Assembly: GCF_026239655.1 (NCBI RefSeq)
Contig: NZ_JAPIVO010000005.1
Coordinates: forward strand, 186,001 to 250,000
Length of the DNA: 64,000 nucleotides
Direction: 5' to 3'
DNA from: Pedobacter sp. MR2016-24
GTDB lineage: Bacteria > Bacteroidota > Bacteroidia > Sphingobacteriales > Sphingobacteriaceae
Shown: positions 1 through 9,440 of the stretch, piece after piece
Layout: each line of letters begins with the position of its first letter
Position numbering within the stretch: position 1 is the first letter of the stretch
Notes under the pieces: generated by a model
What the model saw: only the letters and a program-made list of their open reading frames with translations
What the model was told of the DNA's origin: nothing
Database searches by the model: none
Translations under genes and position numbers: made by a program

Positions 1-1
1 G

Positions 2-2689
2 GTAAATACCAATTCAGGGCGACCAGGGGGACAAACGAATATACGTATCCGTGGTTTCAGTTCCATCAACAGTTCGAACAATCCACTTTATGTAGTAGAT
101 GGAGTAATCCTCCCTGTAGGATCACAGGTGCAGAATAGCAATCCCATTGATTACCTTAACCCGGGAGATATTGCCTCTGTTGAAGTATTAAAAGACGCTT
201 CTTCTATTGCTATTTACGGAGCCAGAGGTGCTAACGGCGTAATTCTGGTCACTACCAAAAAAGGAACATCACAAGGCGGCAGAATTACCTACGATGCAGA
301 TTTCAGCGTACCAACTATAGGCCCGAACAGGGTTAAAATGCTGAATGCCCAGGAATACATCAATACAGAAAACCTTGCTTATGCAAATGCACAGACTTAT
401 GATCCCGTAGGATGGGGCGAGGGAAAATACGTAGACCCAAGAATTAAAAGACTTACTTTACCCAACCTGTTTGACTCTAGTGGTAACCCGCTTTACGATA
501 CAGACTGGTTTAAAGAATCCACGCAGAACAAACTTTCTCAAAATCATCAACTCGGATTTACAGGTGGGAATTCCGAAAGCACCTATGGGATATTCCTGAA
601 CTACAGGGATGATAATGGTTTATTAAAGAATTCTTATTTGAAACGTTACTCCGGCAGATTTGTAATGGATAGCCAGATTAAAAAATGGATTAAAGTTGGA
701 GGAAGTCTGAGTTATACCAATCAGGAGGAAAATCTGGTAGATATCGGTACCGGCGGATTAAATGCTGTCCGTATGATCACGGAAAGTTTTCCGTTCCTGC
801 CTGTAAAATACGGTGACGGCACCTGGGCAGATAATCAAAACTATCCTGGCGCAGAAGGCGGATCAAATCCTGTTCATATTCTTACTGATCGTAAATATAT
901 CTTACAAACACAAAATGTATTAGGAAACGTATACTCAAATATAAAACTAGCACCGGGACTGGATATGCGCAGTGTATTGGGTGCAAACATCGTGACCCGT
1001 GGCCGTAATGAGTACAATGGTCGTAGCTTGTATGGAATTGCCTTTGACCAGAAAGGTACGGCAACTATAGATAACAATAGGGAGACCTACTGGCTGTTCG
1101 AGAACTACTTTACCTATGATAAAAAACTAGCTGAAGATCATACCATCAATGCTGTTTTAGGATTATCATGGCAAAAAACCAATATCTTTGGATTTACCGC
1201 TAGTGGAGAAAATTTCTCAACAGACTATTTCCAGAACAATAATTTGGGTGCGGCTGGCAAACCCAATCCGGGAACGTCGCGAGGATCTGATTATGCCCTG
1301 AATTCCTATTTTGGCCGTATAAATTATACTTTCAAAGAAAAATATCTATTTACTGCTACAGGTCGTGCGGACGGTTCATCGAAATTTGGTGACAACCATA
1401 AGTTCTCCTTCTTTCCTTCTGCAGCGCTGGCCTGGAAAGCTTCAGAAGAAGATTTCCTGAAAGAAAGTGAAACTATCTCTAATTTAAAAGTGCGTGCCAG
1501 TTATGGTGTTACAGGTAACTCAGAAATTGACCCTTATAAATCCTTGGGATTGATAGGCACATCATTTGGCACTACACCCTATAATGCGATTATTGGCGAT
1601 ACCAGGGTGATCGGTGTAGGAATAAATCGTTTGGCCAATCCAGATCTGAAATGGGAACGAACAGCACAATCTGATATCGGTATTGAACTGGGTTTATTTA
1701 AAAACAGAGTGAATATTGAAGCAGACCTGTATTATCGTAAAACTACAGACCTGTTGCTGGACTCTGCTGTACCGAGATCCAGCGGTTACGAATTCATTAC
1801 CAAGAACATCGGTAGTTTGGAAAACAAGGGTCTGGAGTTTGCCATCACTACCAACAATTTCGCAGGTAAGGATTTCAGCTGGACTACCACTTTCAATATT
1901 TCCATGAACAAAAACAAAATTCTTTCCTTAAATGAAGGCGGAGCTGATATTTTTGGTGTGGGAAATCCTGGTTTCACAAATGAGACCGGTATCATCCGGG
2001 TAGGCGAACCGGTAGGGTCATTCTGGGGATTAACCAGATTAGGCACATGGAGTGAAAGCGAACGCGCGGAAGCGGCAAAATATACCTACCGTGGTGGCAA
2101 ACCACTCCTGCCGGGTGATGTAAAGTATCTTGATATGAACGGTGATTATCAGATCAATGATACTGACCGCTCAATTATTGGTAACGGCAGTCCAAAAGGC
2201 TGGGGAGCATTTACAAATAACTTTAAATATAAAAACTTTGAGTTATTGCTGGAGCTACAGTATTCTTACGGAAATGATGTACTGGACATGAGTACACACT
2301 CTGGTGAAGACCGTCAGGGAATAGCCAATAGTTATGCTACAGTGCTGAACGCGTGGACACCACAAAATCAAAACACTGATATTGCGGCAATTCGTGATAC
2401 AAGAGCGGGTTATGTAACGAATGTAGACACCAGGTGGATTCAGGATGGTTCATTTATCCGTGGTAAAAACTTATTACTGGGTTATACCTTCCCTACTGCC
2501 GTTGCAGAAAAAATGAAATTGAGCAGGCTTAGAATTTATACCAGCGTGCAAAATTTCTTTTTAGCGACCAAATACAGGGGAAATGATCCTGAAGTAAGCA
2601 CCTATTCAAATGCATTTGCTCAGGGTCAGACATTTTTTGATTATCCCAAGCCAACAACTTATATGCTTGGCCTGAACATCAGTCTCTAA
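2..2689 (+). CDS. SusC/RagA-family TonB-dependent outer-membrane receptor (5' end missing)
   Basis: This is the large pore-forming partner of a SusC/SusD nutrient importer, which moves a glycan or peptide across the outer membrane using TonB energy. The frame is open from base 2, so the gene begins upstream and its signal peptide and carboxypeptidase-like domain are not visible. About 895 residues are seen. They begin inside the plug, with the typical NPLYVVDG segment (from about base 68) and the EVLKDASS..YGARGANGVI segment (from about base 182), and continue as a long barrel of alternating aromatic strands. The stop is 22 bases before susD, so the two are co-transcribed. No glycosidase is linked inside the window, so the substrate cannot be named. 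The internal GTG at 128 is not the start. Confidence 0.93.
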   Translation, partial: VNTNSGRPGGQTNIRIRGFSSINSSNNPLYVVDGVILPVGSQVQNSNPIDYLNPGDIASVEVLKDASSIAIYGARGANGVILVTTKKGTSQGGRITYDADFSVPTIGPNRVKMLNAQEYINTENLAYANAQTYDPVGWGEGKYVDPRIKRLTLPNLFDSSGNPLYDTDWFKESTQNKLSQNHQLGFTGGNSESTYGIFLNYRDDNGLLKNSYLKRYSGRFVMDSQIKKWIKVGGSLSYTNQEENLVDIGTGGLNAVRMITESFPFLPVKYGDGTWADNQNYPGAEGGSNPVHILTDRKYILQTQNVLGNVYSNIKLAPGLDMRSVLGANIVTRGRNEYNGRSLYGIAFDQKGTATIDNNRETYWLFENYFTYDKKLAEDHTINAVLGLSWQKTNIFGFTASGENFSTDYFQNNNLGAAGKPNPGTSRGSDYALNSYFGRINYTFKEKYLFTATGRADGSSKFGDNHKFSFFPSAALAWKASEEDFLKESETISNLKVRASYGVTGNSEIDPYKSLGLIGTSFGTTPYNAIIGDTRVIGVGINRLANPDLKWERTAQSDIGIELGLFKNRVNIEADLYYRKTTDLLLDSAVPRSSGYEFITKNIGSLENKGLEFAITTNNFAGKDFSWTTTFNISMNKNKILSLNEGGADIFGVGNPGFTNETGIIRVGEPVGSFWGLTRLGTWSESERAEAAKYTYRGGKPLLPGDVKYLDMNGDYQINDTDRSIIGNGSPKGWGAFTNNFKYKNFELLLELQYSYGNDVLDMSTHSGEDRQGIANSYATVLNAWTPQNQNTDIAAIRDTRAGYVTNVDTRWIQDGSFIRGKNLLLGYTFPTAVAEKMKLSRLRIYTSVQNFFLATKYRGNDPEVSTYSNAFAQGQTFFDYPKPTTYMLGLNISL

Positions 2690-2711
2690 TGTATAATTAA
2701 TTTATAACATC

Positions 2712-4247
2712 ATGAATCAATATATAAAACATAGTAGCTGGATCGTCTTTACAGCACTGATTATCCTGGCAGGAGGATGTAAAAAATTCCTGGACGAACA
2801 GGACCCTTCAAATTTAACTCCTGATACCTATTATACGCTACCTGAACACGCGGAAGCTGCTATTGCGGCAGCCTACAGCGATACTCGTTTTATTGGTGGT
2901 GGCGCAGGTATTTTCGCAATCAATTATTCCATGCTGGAGATGGTTACCGGCACTGCAAAAACCGAAACGGGTCAGAACTCGGATTTGAACAACCTGCTTG
3001 GATTGTCTTACAACGGGGATAATTTACTGGTCAGAAATTGGTGGAACGGTCTTTATAAAGAAATTGCCAACACTAACCTTGTCCTGGAAAAAGTACCGGG
3101 AATTAATCCCATGGATGAAACCAGAAAAAAACAGATTCTCGGCGAAGCAAAATTCCTGCGTGCCTGGGCTTATTTTTACCTGGTAAGATTGTTCGGAGAT
3201 GTTCCGCTGATTACAAAACCGCAGAGTGCTACTTCGGAAGATTTCAGACCTAAAAGATCTTCTGCCGAAGAGGTCTATAATCTGATCGTCGCCGACCTGA
3301 CTGCTGCCGAAGAAGCAGGATTACCCTGGAGTGATGCCAGCGGACGTGCGAGTAAAGGTGCGGCCAAAGCATTACTGGCAAAGGTATACCTGACCATGGC
3401 AGGACAGCCATTAAATAAAGGTGCTGCATATTATAAACTGGCGAGCGACAAAGCACTGGAAGTAATCAGGGATGGTGGTTTCACCTTATTCCAGACCTAT
3501 GGAGAGCTGCATAGTCCGGGTACAGAAAACAAGGGTGAGCATATTTTTCAAATTCAATATTTAGCCACTATTGCCGGAAACCCGATGCAGCAGATTCTGT
3601 TACCTAACTTCAAAGATGTTTCTGCTTACAGTGACGAAATTGGAAGTACAGTACCAACAAACCAGTTTTATCAGTCTTACGAGCCTGGAGATTTAAGAGC
3701 GAAAGACAGGGAAGGATTTTTTTATACTTCCTATTATACTGGTGGCAATGGAGCCCTGAAACAATTAAATGCACCATATATCTTCAAATTTTTTGATGTT
3801 GCTGCCAACGGTACCCTTGGGGTGAAGGGCAATACGCAGCCGGACATCAACTATCCGCAGATACGTTATGCAGATGTTTTGCTGACTTACGCAGAAGCGC
3901 AGAATCGGGCAGATGGTGCGGCGAATACCCAGGCATATGACGCATTAAACGCAATCAGACGCCGTGCTCAAATCGCGCCACTATCCGGATTGAGTCAGAC
4001 TGCCTTTGAAGAAGCAGTATGGAGAGAACGCTGGCATGAGCTATGTTATGAAGGAATCACCTGGTTCGACATGGTGCGCCTGAGAAAAGCATATAACGAA
4101 ACTACCAACAGCTTTGAGAATTTCACAGGTCATAAATTTCCTGATAACCCTACTATCGTGTTAGCGGATAAAAACCTACTCTTTCCGTTGCCTACAGCAG
4201 AGATGAGGAATAATCCAAACCTCACACCACAAAATCCGGGCTACTAA
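2712..4247 (+). CDS. SusD/RagB-family surface lipoprotein
   Basis: This is the surface lid of the SusC/SusD importer; it captures the ligand and closes over the SusC barrel. The 511-residue product starts with a lipoprotein signal (lipobox LAGGC, Cys23) followed by KKFLDEQDPSNLTP, a typical SusD mature start with acidic export residues. The N-terminal half carries the TPR-like helices (LGEAKFLRAWAYFYLVRLFGDVPL). The C-terminal half has the conserved WRERWHELCYEG..WFDMVRLRK block, and the protein ends with the family hallmark PLPTAEM..NP.L.QNPGY. Length and both end motifs are normal, so the gene looks intact. It is the last gene of its operon, since a strong terminator follows 16 bases after the stop. 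Confidence 0.95.
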   Translation: MNQYIKHSSWIVFTALIILAGGCKKFLDEQDPSNLTPDTYYTLPEHAEAAIAAAYSDTRFIGGGAGIFAINYSMLEMVTGTAKTETGQNSDLNNLLGLSYNGDNLLVRNWWNGLYKEIANTNLVLEKVPGINPMDETRKKQILGEAKFLRAWAYFYLVRLFGDVPLITKPQSATSEDFRPKRSSAEEVYNLIVADLTAAEEAGLPWSDASGRASKGAAKALLAKVYLTMAGQPLNKGAAYYKLASDKALEVIRDGGFTLFQTYGELHSPGTENKGEHIFQIQYLATIAGNPMQQILLPNFKDVSAYSDEIGSTVPTNQFYQSYEPGDLRAKDREGFFYTSYYTGGNGALKQLNAPYIFKFFDVAANGTLGVKGNTQPDINYPQIRYADVLLTYAEAQNRADGAANTQAYDALNAIRRRAQIAPLSGLSQTAFEEAVWRERWHELCYEGITWFDMVRLRKAYNETTNSFENFTGHKFPDNPTIVLADKNLLFPLPTAEMRNNPNLTPQNPGY

Positions 4248-4263
4248 ACCGGTATATACGCAT

Positions 4264-4304
4264 AAAGTCCTGCACCGTTAGAAAAACGGGCAGGACTTTT
4301 TTTT
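4264..4304 (+). terminator. Rho-independent terminator after susCD
   Basis: The arms AAAGTCCTGC (4264-4273) and GCAGGACTTT (4290-4299) pair perfectly, with an inner CCGTT/AACGG stem, and the run of T continues to 4304. It ends the susCD transcript. It also lies just past the stop of the convergent acyl-CoA dehydrogenase gene. Confidence 0.9.
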
Positions 4305-4329
4305 GATATTACTTATTTAATAATTGAGA

Positions 4330-5829
4330 TTATACAAAGTTCAGCCATGAACTGTTTGCTGTATATTCTTCTATAGCTCTTACAGTGTTATCTGCATTGA
4401 AAGAAGCTAGCAGCGCAGCAACCTCTTGTTTAACAGTAACCACACAGTTTTCAGCTAAATCACTTCTGAATCCTTTATTTTGAAGATCAAGCACATAACC
4501 CACACAGGTAATTCTGCCGATAATCTTCCCAAGATCTATCATTTTACGCTGAGACAAAGAGCCGTTGATAGTGAAACTGAGTTCACTTTTGAAGAGTTCG
4601 CTCACCCCTGCTGTTAGCGGGAATTCCTTGAGGAAGGTAAACAGGTGCCCCTCCTTTTGCTTCTTCATCATTCTGGTAATGATATCAGCGATCTGTGCAT
4701 ACAACATCTCATTCGACCCTTCAAAAATCTGGAAAGGCCTGCTATCTACTATACCGCGACCACCAATATGGCTGATCCGGTATCCGTTAGCCCCGGATAA
4801 CTGAACGAGTAACTGAGCAGATTCCTGCATTAAATCCGTCACCACTGCCTTGATCACATTCGCTTCAAGCCCCTCTACAGCAAGATTATGCTCAATACCA
4901 CTTATCTTAGAACTTCTGGCACACATCGCGGAACAAATAGTGTAAGCAGATTGTATGCGTGAAATCTGGTACTGTACCTGATCAATCTCCAATAGATTTC
5001 CTGTACCTACTGTACGGTTTTTACAGTGAGTCAGCGCCTCATCAAGCATCCTTTTGATAAAGCCCATTCCCATTCCGGGAAACTGCATCCTGCTACGGTG
5101 CAAAATATCAAGCATCATTTTAATACCGGTAGTTTCCGGCTGAAGCTTATTTTCTGCAGGAACTATCAGATCAAGTTTATTCAAACCGTAAGGAATCATA
5201 TATAATCCGAGGTTATCAAATAATTCTTCCACGATCACTTCCTGCTGGGGAATACTATTGTCGGCCACAAAGAAATCGATATCCCTGCCTAATTCGCCAT
5301 TATCGTTTTCCTTCCTTGAAGCAATAATCCAATAATCGGCTAAACCCGTGAGTCCCTGCCAATGCTTGGTACCTTTTAGCTGATAATCATTTTCCAGCGC
5401 TTTATTGATGGTGCGCATATTCAACGCATCACTTCCATAATCCGGTTCGGTGATCATCAGTCCGCCCATATTCTGATGTTCCAGAAAGCGGTCAAAAATT
5501 CCCTTTTTTATTGAATTATCTGCATATTTCGCGATTGGTTCAAGAAAAAGGGCGATGTTAATTCCGAAGGTTAATGAAAGCGAAAGCGATTCGTAAGATG
5601 CTGCAGCAAGTATAGCCATGCATTCTTTTACTATACTTCCTCTTCCTCCATATTCTTCCGGAATGGCGACGGATAAAGGTTTTTTCGATAAAATTTCTTT
5701 CATCATTGCAGGCGGCAATCCCCGTTCTAAACTCAGTTGATCAATGTCTGCCGTTTCGTGGAATAGTTGTTTTAAAGTTTTCTCAAAGTCCTTAATAAAC
5801 TCTGAAAAACATATACTAGTTGCTGTCAT
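4330..5829 (-). CDS. Acyl-CoA dehydrogenase family protein
   Basis: A flavoenzyme predicted to oxidise acyl-CoA thioesters at the alpha-beta bond, passing electrons to ETF. The 499 residues show the family signatures in order: PEEYGGRG (57-64), the FAD/substrate block MITEPDYGSD (125-134), LKGTKHWQGL..ADYWIIASR (151-172), and a C-terminal FEGSNEM (369-375) whose Glu370 lies where the catalytic base of many acyl-CoA dehydrogenases is found. About 115 extra residues after the core make it longer than the usual 380-400. The frame can be opened 21 codons further upstream, but the ATG at 5829 gives the natural start. The gene stands alone; its substrate chain length cannot be inferred. Confidence 0.85.
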   Translation of the reverse strand: MTATSICFSEFIKDFEKTLKQLFHETADIDQLSLERGLPPAMMKEILSKKPLSVAIPEEYGGRGSIVKECMAILAAASYESLSLSLTFGINIALFLEPIAKYADNSIKKGIFDRFLEHQNMGGLMITEPDYGSDALNMRTINKALENDYQLKGTKHWQGLTGLADYWIIASRKENDNGELGRDIDFFVADNSIPQQEVIVEELFDNLGLYMIPYGLNKLDLIVPAENKLQPETTGIKMMLDILHRSRMQFPGMGMGFIKRMLDEALTHCKNRTVGTGNLLEIDQVQYQISRIQSAYTICSAMCARSSKISGIEHNLAVEGLEANVIKAVVTDLMQESAQLLVQLSGANGYRISHIGGRGIVDSRPFQIFEGSNEMLYAQIADIITRMMKKQKEGHLFTFLKEFPLTAGVSELFKSELSFTINGSLSQRKMIDLGKIIGRITCVGYVLDLQNKGFRSDLAENCVVTVKQEVAALLASFNADNTVRAIEEYTANSSWLNFV

Positions 5830-6492
5830 ATTAATAGTTTGGCGAATATTCTTCGAAATTCCGATTGTAATTTGCGAAATCAAATGATACAAATCATATT
5901 TTTAAAACATATTAAATGTTAAATAGTTTATGAACGTCCATTTAATTAGCAAAAATCGTATTTTACCTGATATAAGCGCAAACAAATTTATGCTATAAAA
6001 TCTGCTTATTTATAATAATTATAAACTAAATTATATAAAAATCGTGTTATCCTGAAATATCTCCGCCTGAACTCCTCTCACAGGAATTGAATTTAAATCG
6101 CAAAATCAGTTAATTCAGCACGAATTTCAAAGATAAAAAGGTTTCAGCGTATGACTAACCTCTTGGCATGCAAATACATCATATAATTGTGATAGTTAAT
6201 ACATTTTAATTCACTAATCACCATGCCATTGAGAATAAATGTATCCATAGCAAGAGGATGGAGCTGACCACATAAAGCCAGATTATTTGATAAATATTTT
6301 TTTATTGCCGGTTTCATAGAACGTATTAATGATGAACAATCAGCCATTTTTTTTTATAAATATCAATTTATATTTTGTGGAAGACAACATTCATTTCATT
6401 CAATAATATGACCAGTCAGGCGATTTAGAAGTATGGCAAAATAAATTAAATAAAGCTTTTTTTAACGGTGAATATCTTGTTAATTTTAACTT
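5830..6492. other. AT-rich intergenic region between two divergent genes
   Basis: About 660 bases separate the acyl-CoA dehydrogenase start (minus strand) from the sirtuin start (plus strand). The region is AT-rich with many homopolymer A and T runs. The only plausible coding element is a 67-codon minus-strand frame listed separately. I saw no RNA gene, repeat or clear promoter. Confidence 0.6.
6144..6347 (-). CDS. Possible small hypothetical protein (67 aa)
   Basis: A 67-codon frame with an ATG start just downstream of an A-rich leader (AAAAAAAAATGG on the coding strand). It lies in the otherwise empty 660-base gap. The product begins MADCSSLIRSMKPAIKKYL and has no signal peptide, membrane segment or motif I know. 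Codon use is not obviously unlike neighbouring genes, but a frame this short in AT-rich DNA can be chance. I do not recognise a family. Confidence 0.3.
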   Translation of the reverse strand: MADCSSLIRSMKPAIKKYLSNNLALCGQLHPLAMDTFILNGMVISELKCINYHNYMMYLHAKRLVIR

Positions 6493-7179
6493 ATGCAGAA
6501 GATCGTAATATTAACAGGCGCAGGCATTAGTGCAGAAAGCGGATTAAAGACATTCAGGGATGAAGATGGCTTATGGGAAAATTACAGTATCGAGGATGTA
6601 GCCACGATTGATGGCTGGATCAAAAATCCTGATTTAGTTCAGACATTTTATAATGAACGCAGGAAATCAGTTATTGCTGCCGAGCCCAACGCTGCACATT
6701 ATGCGCTGGCACAGCTGCAGGAAAAATATGATGTGCAAATCATCACTCAGAATATAGATGACCTCCATGAAAGAGCTGGCAGCAAGTCTGTCATGCATTT
6801 ACATGGCATAATCACCCGTTCCCAATCCAGTTTAGACGCAACCCTAACCTACCCTATTAATGGCTGGGAAATAAAAATGGACGAAGTTTGTGCATATGGC
6901 AGTCCTTTGAGACCACATGTGGTCTGGTTTGGAGAACCTGTACCTATGCTGGAAGCTGCTGCAGCACGCTGCGCAGAAGCAGATATATTTGCGGTTATTG
7001 GCACTAAACTGGTGGTTTATCCAGCGGCGGGTTTAACCGATTTTGTTCCTGAAAATGTGACGAGGTATATTATCGATCTGGATATACCTTATATAAGAGG
7101 TGGAAATAACGTCATTAAAATCCAGGAGCCGGCAACTACCGGAGTACTAAAAATGGTGGAGCAACTGATGCAGTTGTAG
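6493..7179 (+). CDS. cobB: Sir2-family NAD-dependent protein deacylase (class III sirtuin)
   Basis: Removes acyl groups from protein lysines using NAD. The 228 residues have the Rossmann motif TGAGISAESGL..FRDEDGLW (8-28), the TQNIDDLHERAG block (85-96), catalytic His104 in LHG, and PHVVWFGEPVP. The Tyr53-x-x-Arg56 pair (FYNERR) marks class III enzymes of the CobB/SIRT5 type that prefer succinyl- or malonyl-lysine. The usual four zinc-binding cysteines are not present: the module between LHG and PHVVWFGE keeps only one Cys. That compacted module is, from memory, common in Bacteroidota sirtuins. The gene is monocistronic and converges on the BtuG-like gene through a shared hairpin. Confidence 0.9.
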   Translation: MQKIVILTGAGISAESGLKTFRDEDGLWENYSIEDVATIDGWIKNPDLVQTFYNERRKSVIAAEPNAAHYALAQLQEKYDVQIITQNIDDLHERAGSKSVMHLHGIITRSQSSLDATLTYPINGWEIKMDEVCAYGSPLRPHVVWFGEPVPMLEAAAARCAEADIFAVIGTKLVVYPAAGLTDFVPENVTRYIIDLDIPYIRGGNNVIKIQEPATTGVLKMVEQLMQL

Positions 7180-7185
7180 TCAATT

Positions 7186-7228
7186 AATCCCCGGCAGATC
7201 AGAGCCGTGTTTAGTTCTACCGGGGATT
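7186..7228. terminator. Bidirectional terminator hairpin
   Basis: A perfect 9-bp stem, AATCCCCGG (7186-7194) with CCGGGGATT (7220-7228), lies between the convergent sirtuin and BtuG-like genes. T-rich flanks are short on both sides, so it probably serves both transcripts with modest strength. Confidence 0.65.
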
Positions 7229-7253
7229 TGTTATCTATAATTTCAACTGCTGA

Positions 7254-8375
7254 TTAGTTATAGCTGTACGTAAAAACCGCATGATTAGGCGAACCTGCAG
7301 TAGGAAAACTATATTTCTTCTTGCCATCAGTGCCAAATACATGTGCCTGACCATTAGAAGGATTGCTGTAATCTGCATCGGTAATCAACACAGTGCCGTC
7401 GTAATGATTAACATTCACTCCATACATTGCATTGAAAGGAGTATTATCAGTGATGAAATTATTACTTAAAGCCGCTGTAACCATATCAAATGTTTTTAGC
7501 GTAGCATTCCAGTCGAGAACCAGGTATGCTTTATTGTTCACAATAGCTAAGGGACCAGCATTGTAAGGATATGTACCATTTACGGCATCTGTATTGCTAT
7601 TGATTCTGGTCAGCTGCGGATCGATATCGTCATAATTTCCCCAGGAAACCACCAGCAAATCACCATTTTCTGCCGCGGCAACCTTAACTGGGTTAAACCC
7701 GACAGCAATATCCGTTTTCTTAGTGAAAGTTTCCAGGTCAATCACCGTTACTTTATCCTTTAATCCATCCGGATAGAAGGAGTGGTTGGAATTGGTTACA
7801 TAAAGTTTTCCATTCGCAACGGCCAGACCTTCCAGTCCACCAGCCTTTTTTGTTCCATTCATTAATTGCAGTTCCTTATCCACACTTAAACTTGCGGTAT
7901 CAATACGGCTGATGACACCGTCATATCTGGAAACGTAAGCCTTGTTTTTATAAAAGGTAATATATCTTGGGATATAACCATCATTGGCAGTATTGAAGGG
8001 GATAGATTTTAAAGACTTTCCAGTGGCAAGATCCATTACAATCACATATGACTGCGCCTTATTTTGTGTGCCGGAAACAACACAGTACATTTTACTGCCA
8101 TAAACTTGCAGATCATTGGCGGTTTCACCAAGAGGCCTACCGTTAACCTGCTGAAAGTAATCTTTGATAGTTGTATTTGAAGCTACATCATGATAAGTGA
8201 TTGCACTATTATTGCCGCCCCAGCTGCCCTCACAAAGCACGTAAATACCTTTTGTTCCGGTAATCTCAGTTGAACCCCTAAAGGAATTGTCTTTTTTACA
8301 GGAAGCCAGTAGTAAAGACAGACCTGTAAAAGTCACTACCAGCGATTTACTACATTTTAAGTAGATTTTTCTCAT
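7254..8375 (-). CDS. Surface lipoprotein, YncE/DUF5074-like beta-propeller (BtuG-like, cobalamin-linked)
   Basis: Predicted surface lipoprotein that binds a corrinoid for uptake. The 373 residues start with MRKIYLKC and a hydrophobic signal ending in the lipobox LLASC (Cys26) followed by KKDN. The mature part is built of repeated strand pairs such as GIYVLCEGSWGGNNSAI, NDLQVYGSKMYCV, NGKLYVTNS and NGDLLVVSWG, typical of a YncE-type seven-bladed propeller. In Bacteroides the family includes BtuG, which hands B12 to the BtuB receptor. The link here is the cobalamin riboswitch in its 5' leader. No TonB receptor, BtuF/C/D or corrinoid gene is adjacent, so it is an orphan. The ATG at 8375 was preferred to an upstream TTG at 8453 because it gives a clean signal peptide. 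Confidence 0.75.
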   Translation of the reverse strand: MRKIYLKCSKSLVVTFTGLSLLLASCKKDNSFRGSTEITGTKGIYVLCEGSWGGNNSAITYHDVASNTTIKDYFQQVNGRPLGETANDLQVYGSKMYCVVSGTQNKAQSYVIVMDLATGKSLKSIPFNTANDGYIPRYITFYKNKAYVSRYDGVISRIDTASLSVDKELQLMNGTKKAGGLEGLAVANGKLYVTNSNHSFYPDGLKDKVTVIDLETFTKKTDIAVGFNPVKVAAAENGDLLVVSWGNYDDIDPQLTRINSNTDAVNGTYPYNAGPLAIVNNKAYLVLDWNATLKTFDMVTAALSNNFITDNTPFNAMYGVNVNHYDGTVLITDADYSNPSNGQAHVFGTDGKKKYSFPTAGSPNHAVFTYSYN

Positions 8376-8467
8376 CTTTTTATTATTTTTTAGAATGTGA
8401 TTAAAAAACCACAGCCCACAGATAAGGACAGGAAATGAAAATACAGCGCGCAAGAAAGTACCTCACT

Positions 8468-8680
8468 CCTAGCTTCAGTCCGCGAAAGCTATGAAATAAT
8501 GCCAAGGGCAGGTCTTCTGACTTACTCCCGGTTTTCCGGCCTTCCCATACTGATTAAACAGTACAGTGGCAAATGAATAAAAAACCGTTATGGAGCTTAC
8601 AGCTGCGGGACAGTTACAGATTTACACTGTATTCCCTTTTAATTCCGGATGTAAAACCGGAAACCAAAAGCTTGGCAAAG
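8468..8680 (-). promoter_or_regulatory. Cobalamin (B12) riboswitch
   Basis: Read on the minus strand, this leader contains the conserved blocks of the RF00174 class in order: GGGAATACAGTGTAAATCTG, ACTGTCCCGCAGCTGTAA, GCCACTG followed by TATGGGAAGG, and the B12 box AGTCAGAAGACCTGCC (plus-strand 8507-8522). The block order and spacing match a full aptamer. A possible expression-platform stem (AGCTT..AAGCT) follows, then about 90 bases to the ATG of the BtuG-like lipoprotein gene at 8375. B12 is expected to repress that gene. The outer boundaries are approximate. Confidence 0.93.
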
Positions 8681-8749
8681 GTAAAAAAATAAAGAAATTA
8701 ATAGCTTATAATTTAATAGCTCTATATTGAATTGATTAAAGCACGAAAC

Positions 8750-9439
8750 ATGATTAAACTTGTATTGATACGCCACGGACAAAGTATATGGAACCAGGAA
8801 GATCGTTTCACAGGATGGACGGATGTAGATCTTTCTGAAACAGGACACTTACAAGCAAAACAAGCCGGCAAAATTTTAAAGAAAAATGGATACAATTTTG
8901 ATATCGCATTTACGTCAGTATTACAAAGGGCTATCAAAACGTTACATATTGTATTAGAAGAACTGGATCATCTATGGATTCCTGAATATAAATCCTGGCA
9001 TCTGAATGAGCGCTTCTACGGTGCGCTTCAGGGGCTAAAGAAAAGTGAAACTACTGCCAAATTTGGTGCAGAGCAGGTGCATAAATGGAGGAGAAATCCG
9101 GATGAACATCCGCCAGCGATCACTATAGCAGATGAAAGATACCCGGGACACGACCCAAGGTATAAGGATCTTACACAGACGGAATTACCTTTAACCGAAA
9201 ACTTGTCGGAAACCATATTGAGAGTACTGCCTTACTGGAATAAAGCTATTGTTCCGGCTTTACTGGCCAATCAAAAGGTAATCATTGCTGCGCATGGAAA
9301 CAGTTTGAGGGCATTGATAAAATATCTTGATCAGCTGTCAGATGAAGAAGTGACCGACCTTGAGTTACCGACAGGCATCCCAATTATATATGAGCTGGAT
9401 GACCAGTTAAACAAGATCAGGCATTATTATCTTCATTAG
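8750..9439 (+). CDS. gpmA: 2,3-bisphosphoglycerate-dependent phosphoglycerate mutase
   Basis: Interconverts 3- and 2-phosphoglycerate in glycolysis and gluconeogenesis, in the cytosol. The 229-residue protein has the phosphohistidine motif [10 protein letters not shown] (His9), Arg60, the catalytic [11 protein letters not shown] block with Glu87, and the second histidine in [10 protein letters not shown] (His182). Length fits the cofactor-dependent GpmA type. The start is the ATG at 8750, six codons inside a frame that opens with TTG. The gene is read away from the riboswitch and stands alone, its stop one base from the convergent small gene that follows. Confidence 0.93.
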   Translation: MIKLVLIRHGQSIWNQEDRFTGWTDVDLSETGHLQAKQAGKILKKNGYNFDIAFTSVLQRAIKTLHIVLEELDHLWIPEYKSWHLNERFYGALQGLKKSETTAKFGAEQVHKWRRNPDEHPPAITIADERYPGHDPRYKDLTQTELPLTENLSETILRVLPYWNKAIVPALLANQKVIIAAHGNSLRALIKYLDQLSDEEVTDLELPTGIPIIYELDDQLNKIRHYYLH

Positions 9440-9440
9440 A

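Noticed and set aside
8639..8937. Two short minus-strand frames around 8.6-8.9 kb
   Set aside because: They overlap the riboswitch or the gpmA coding sequence and have no independent support.
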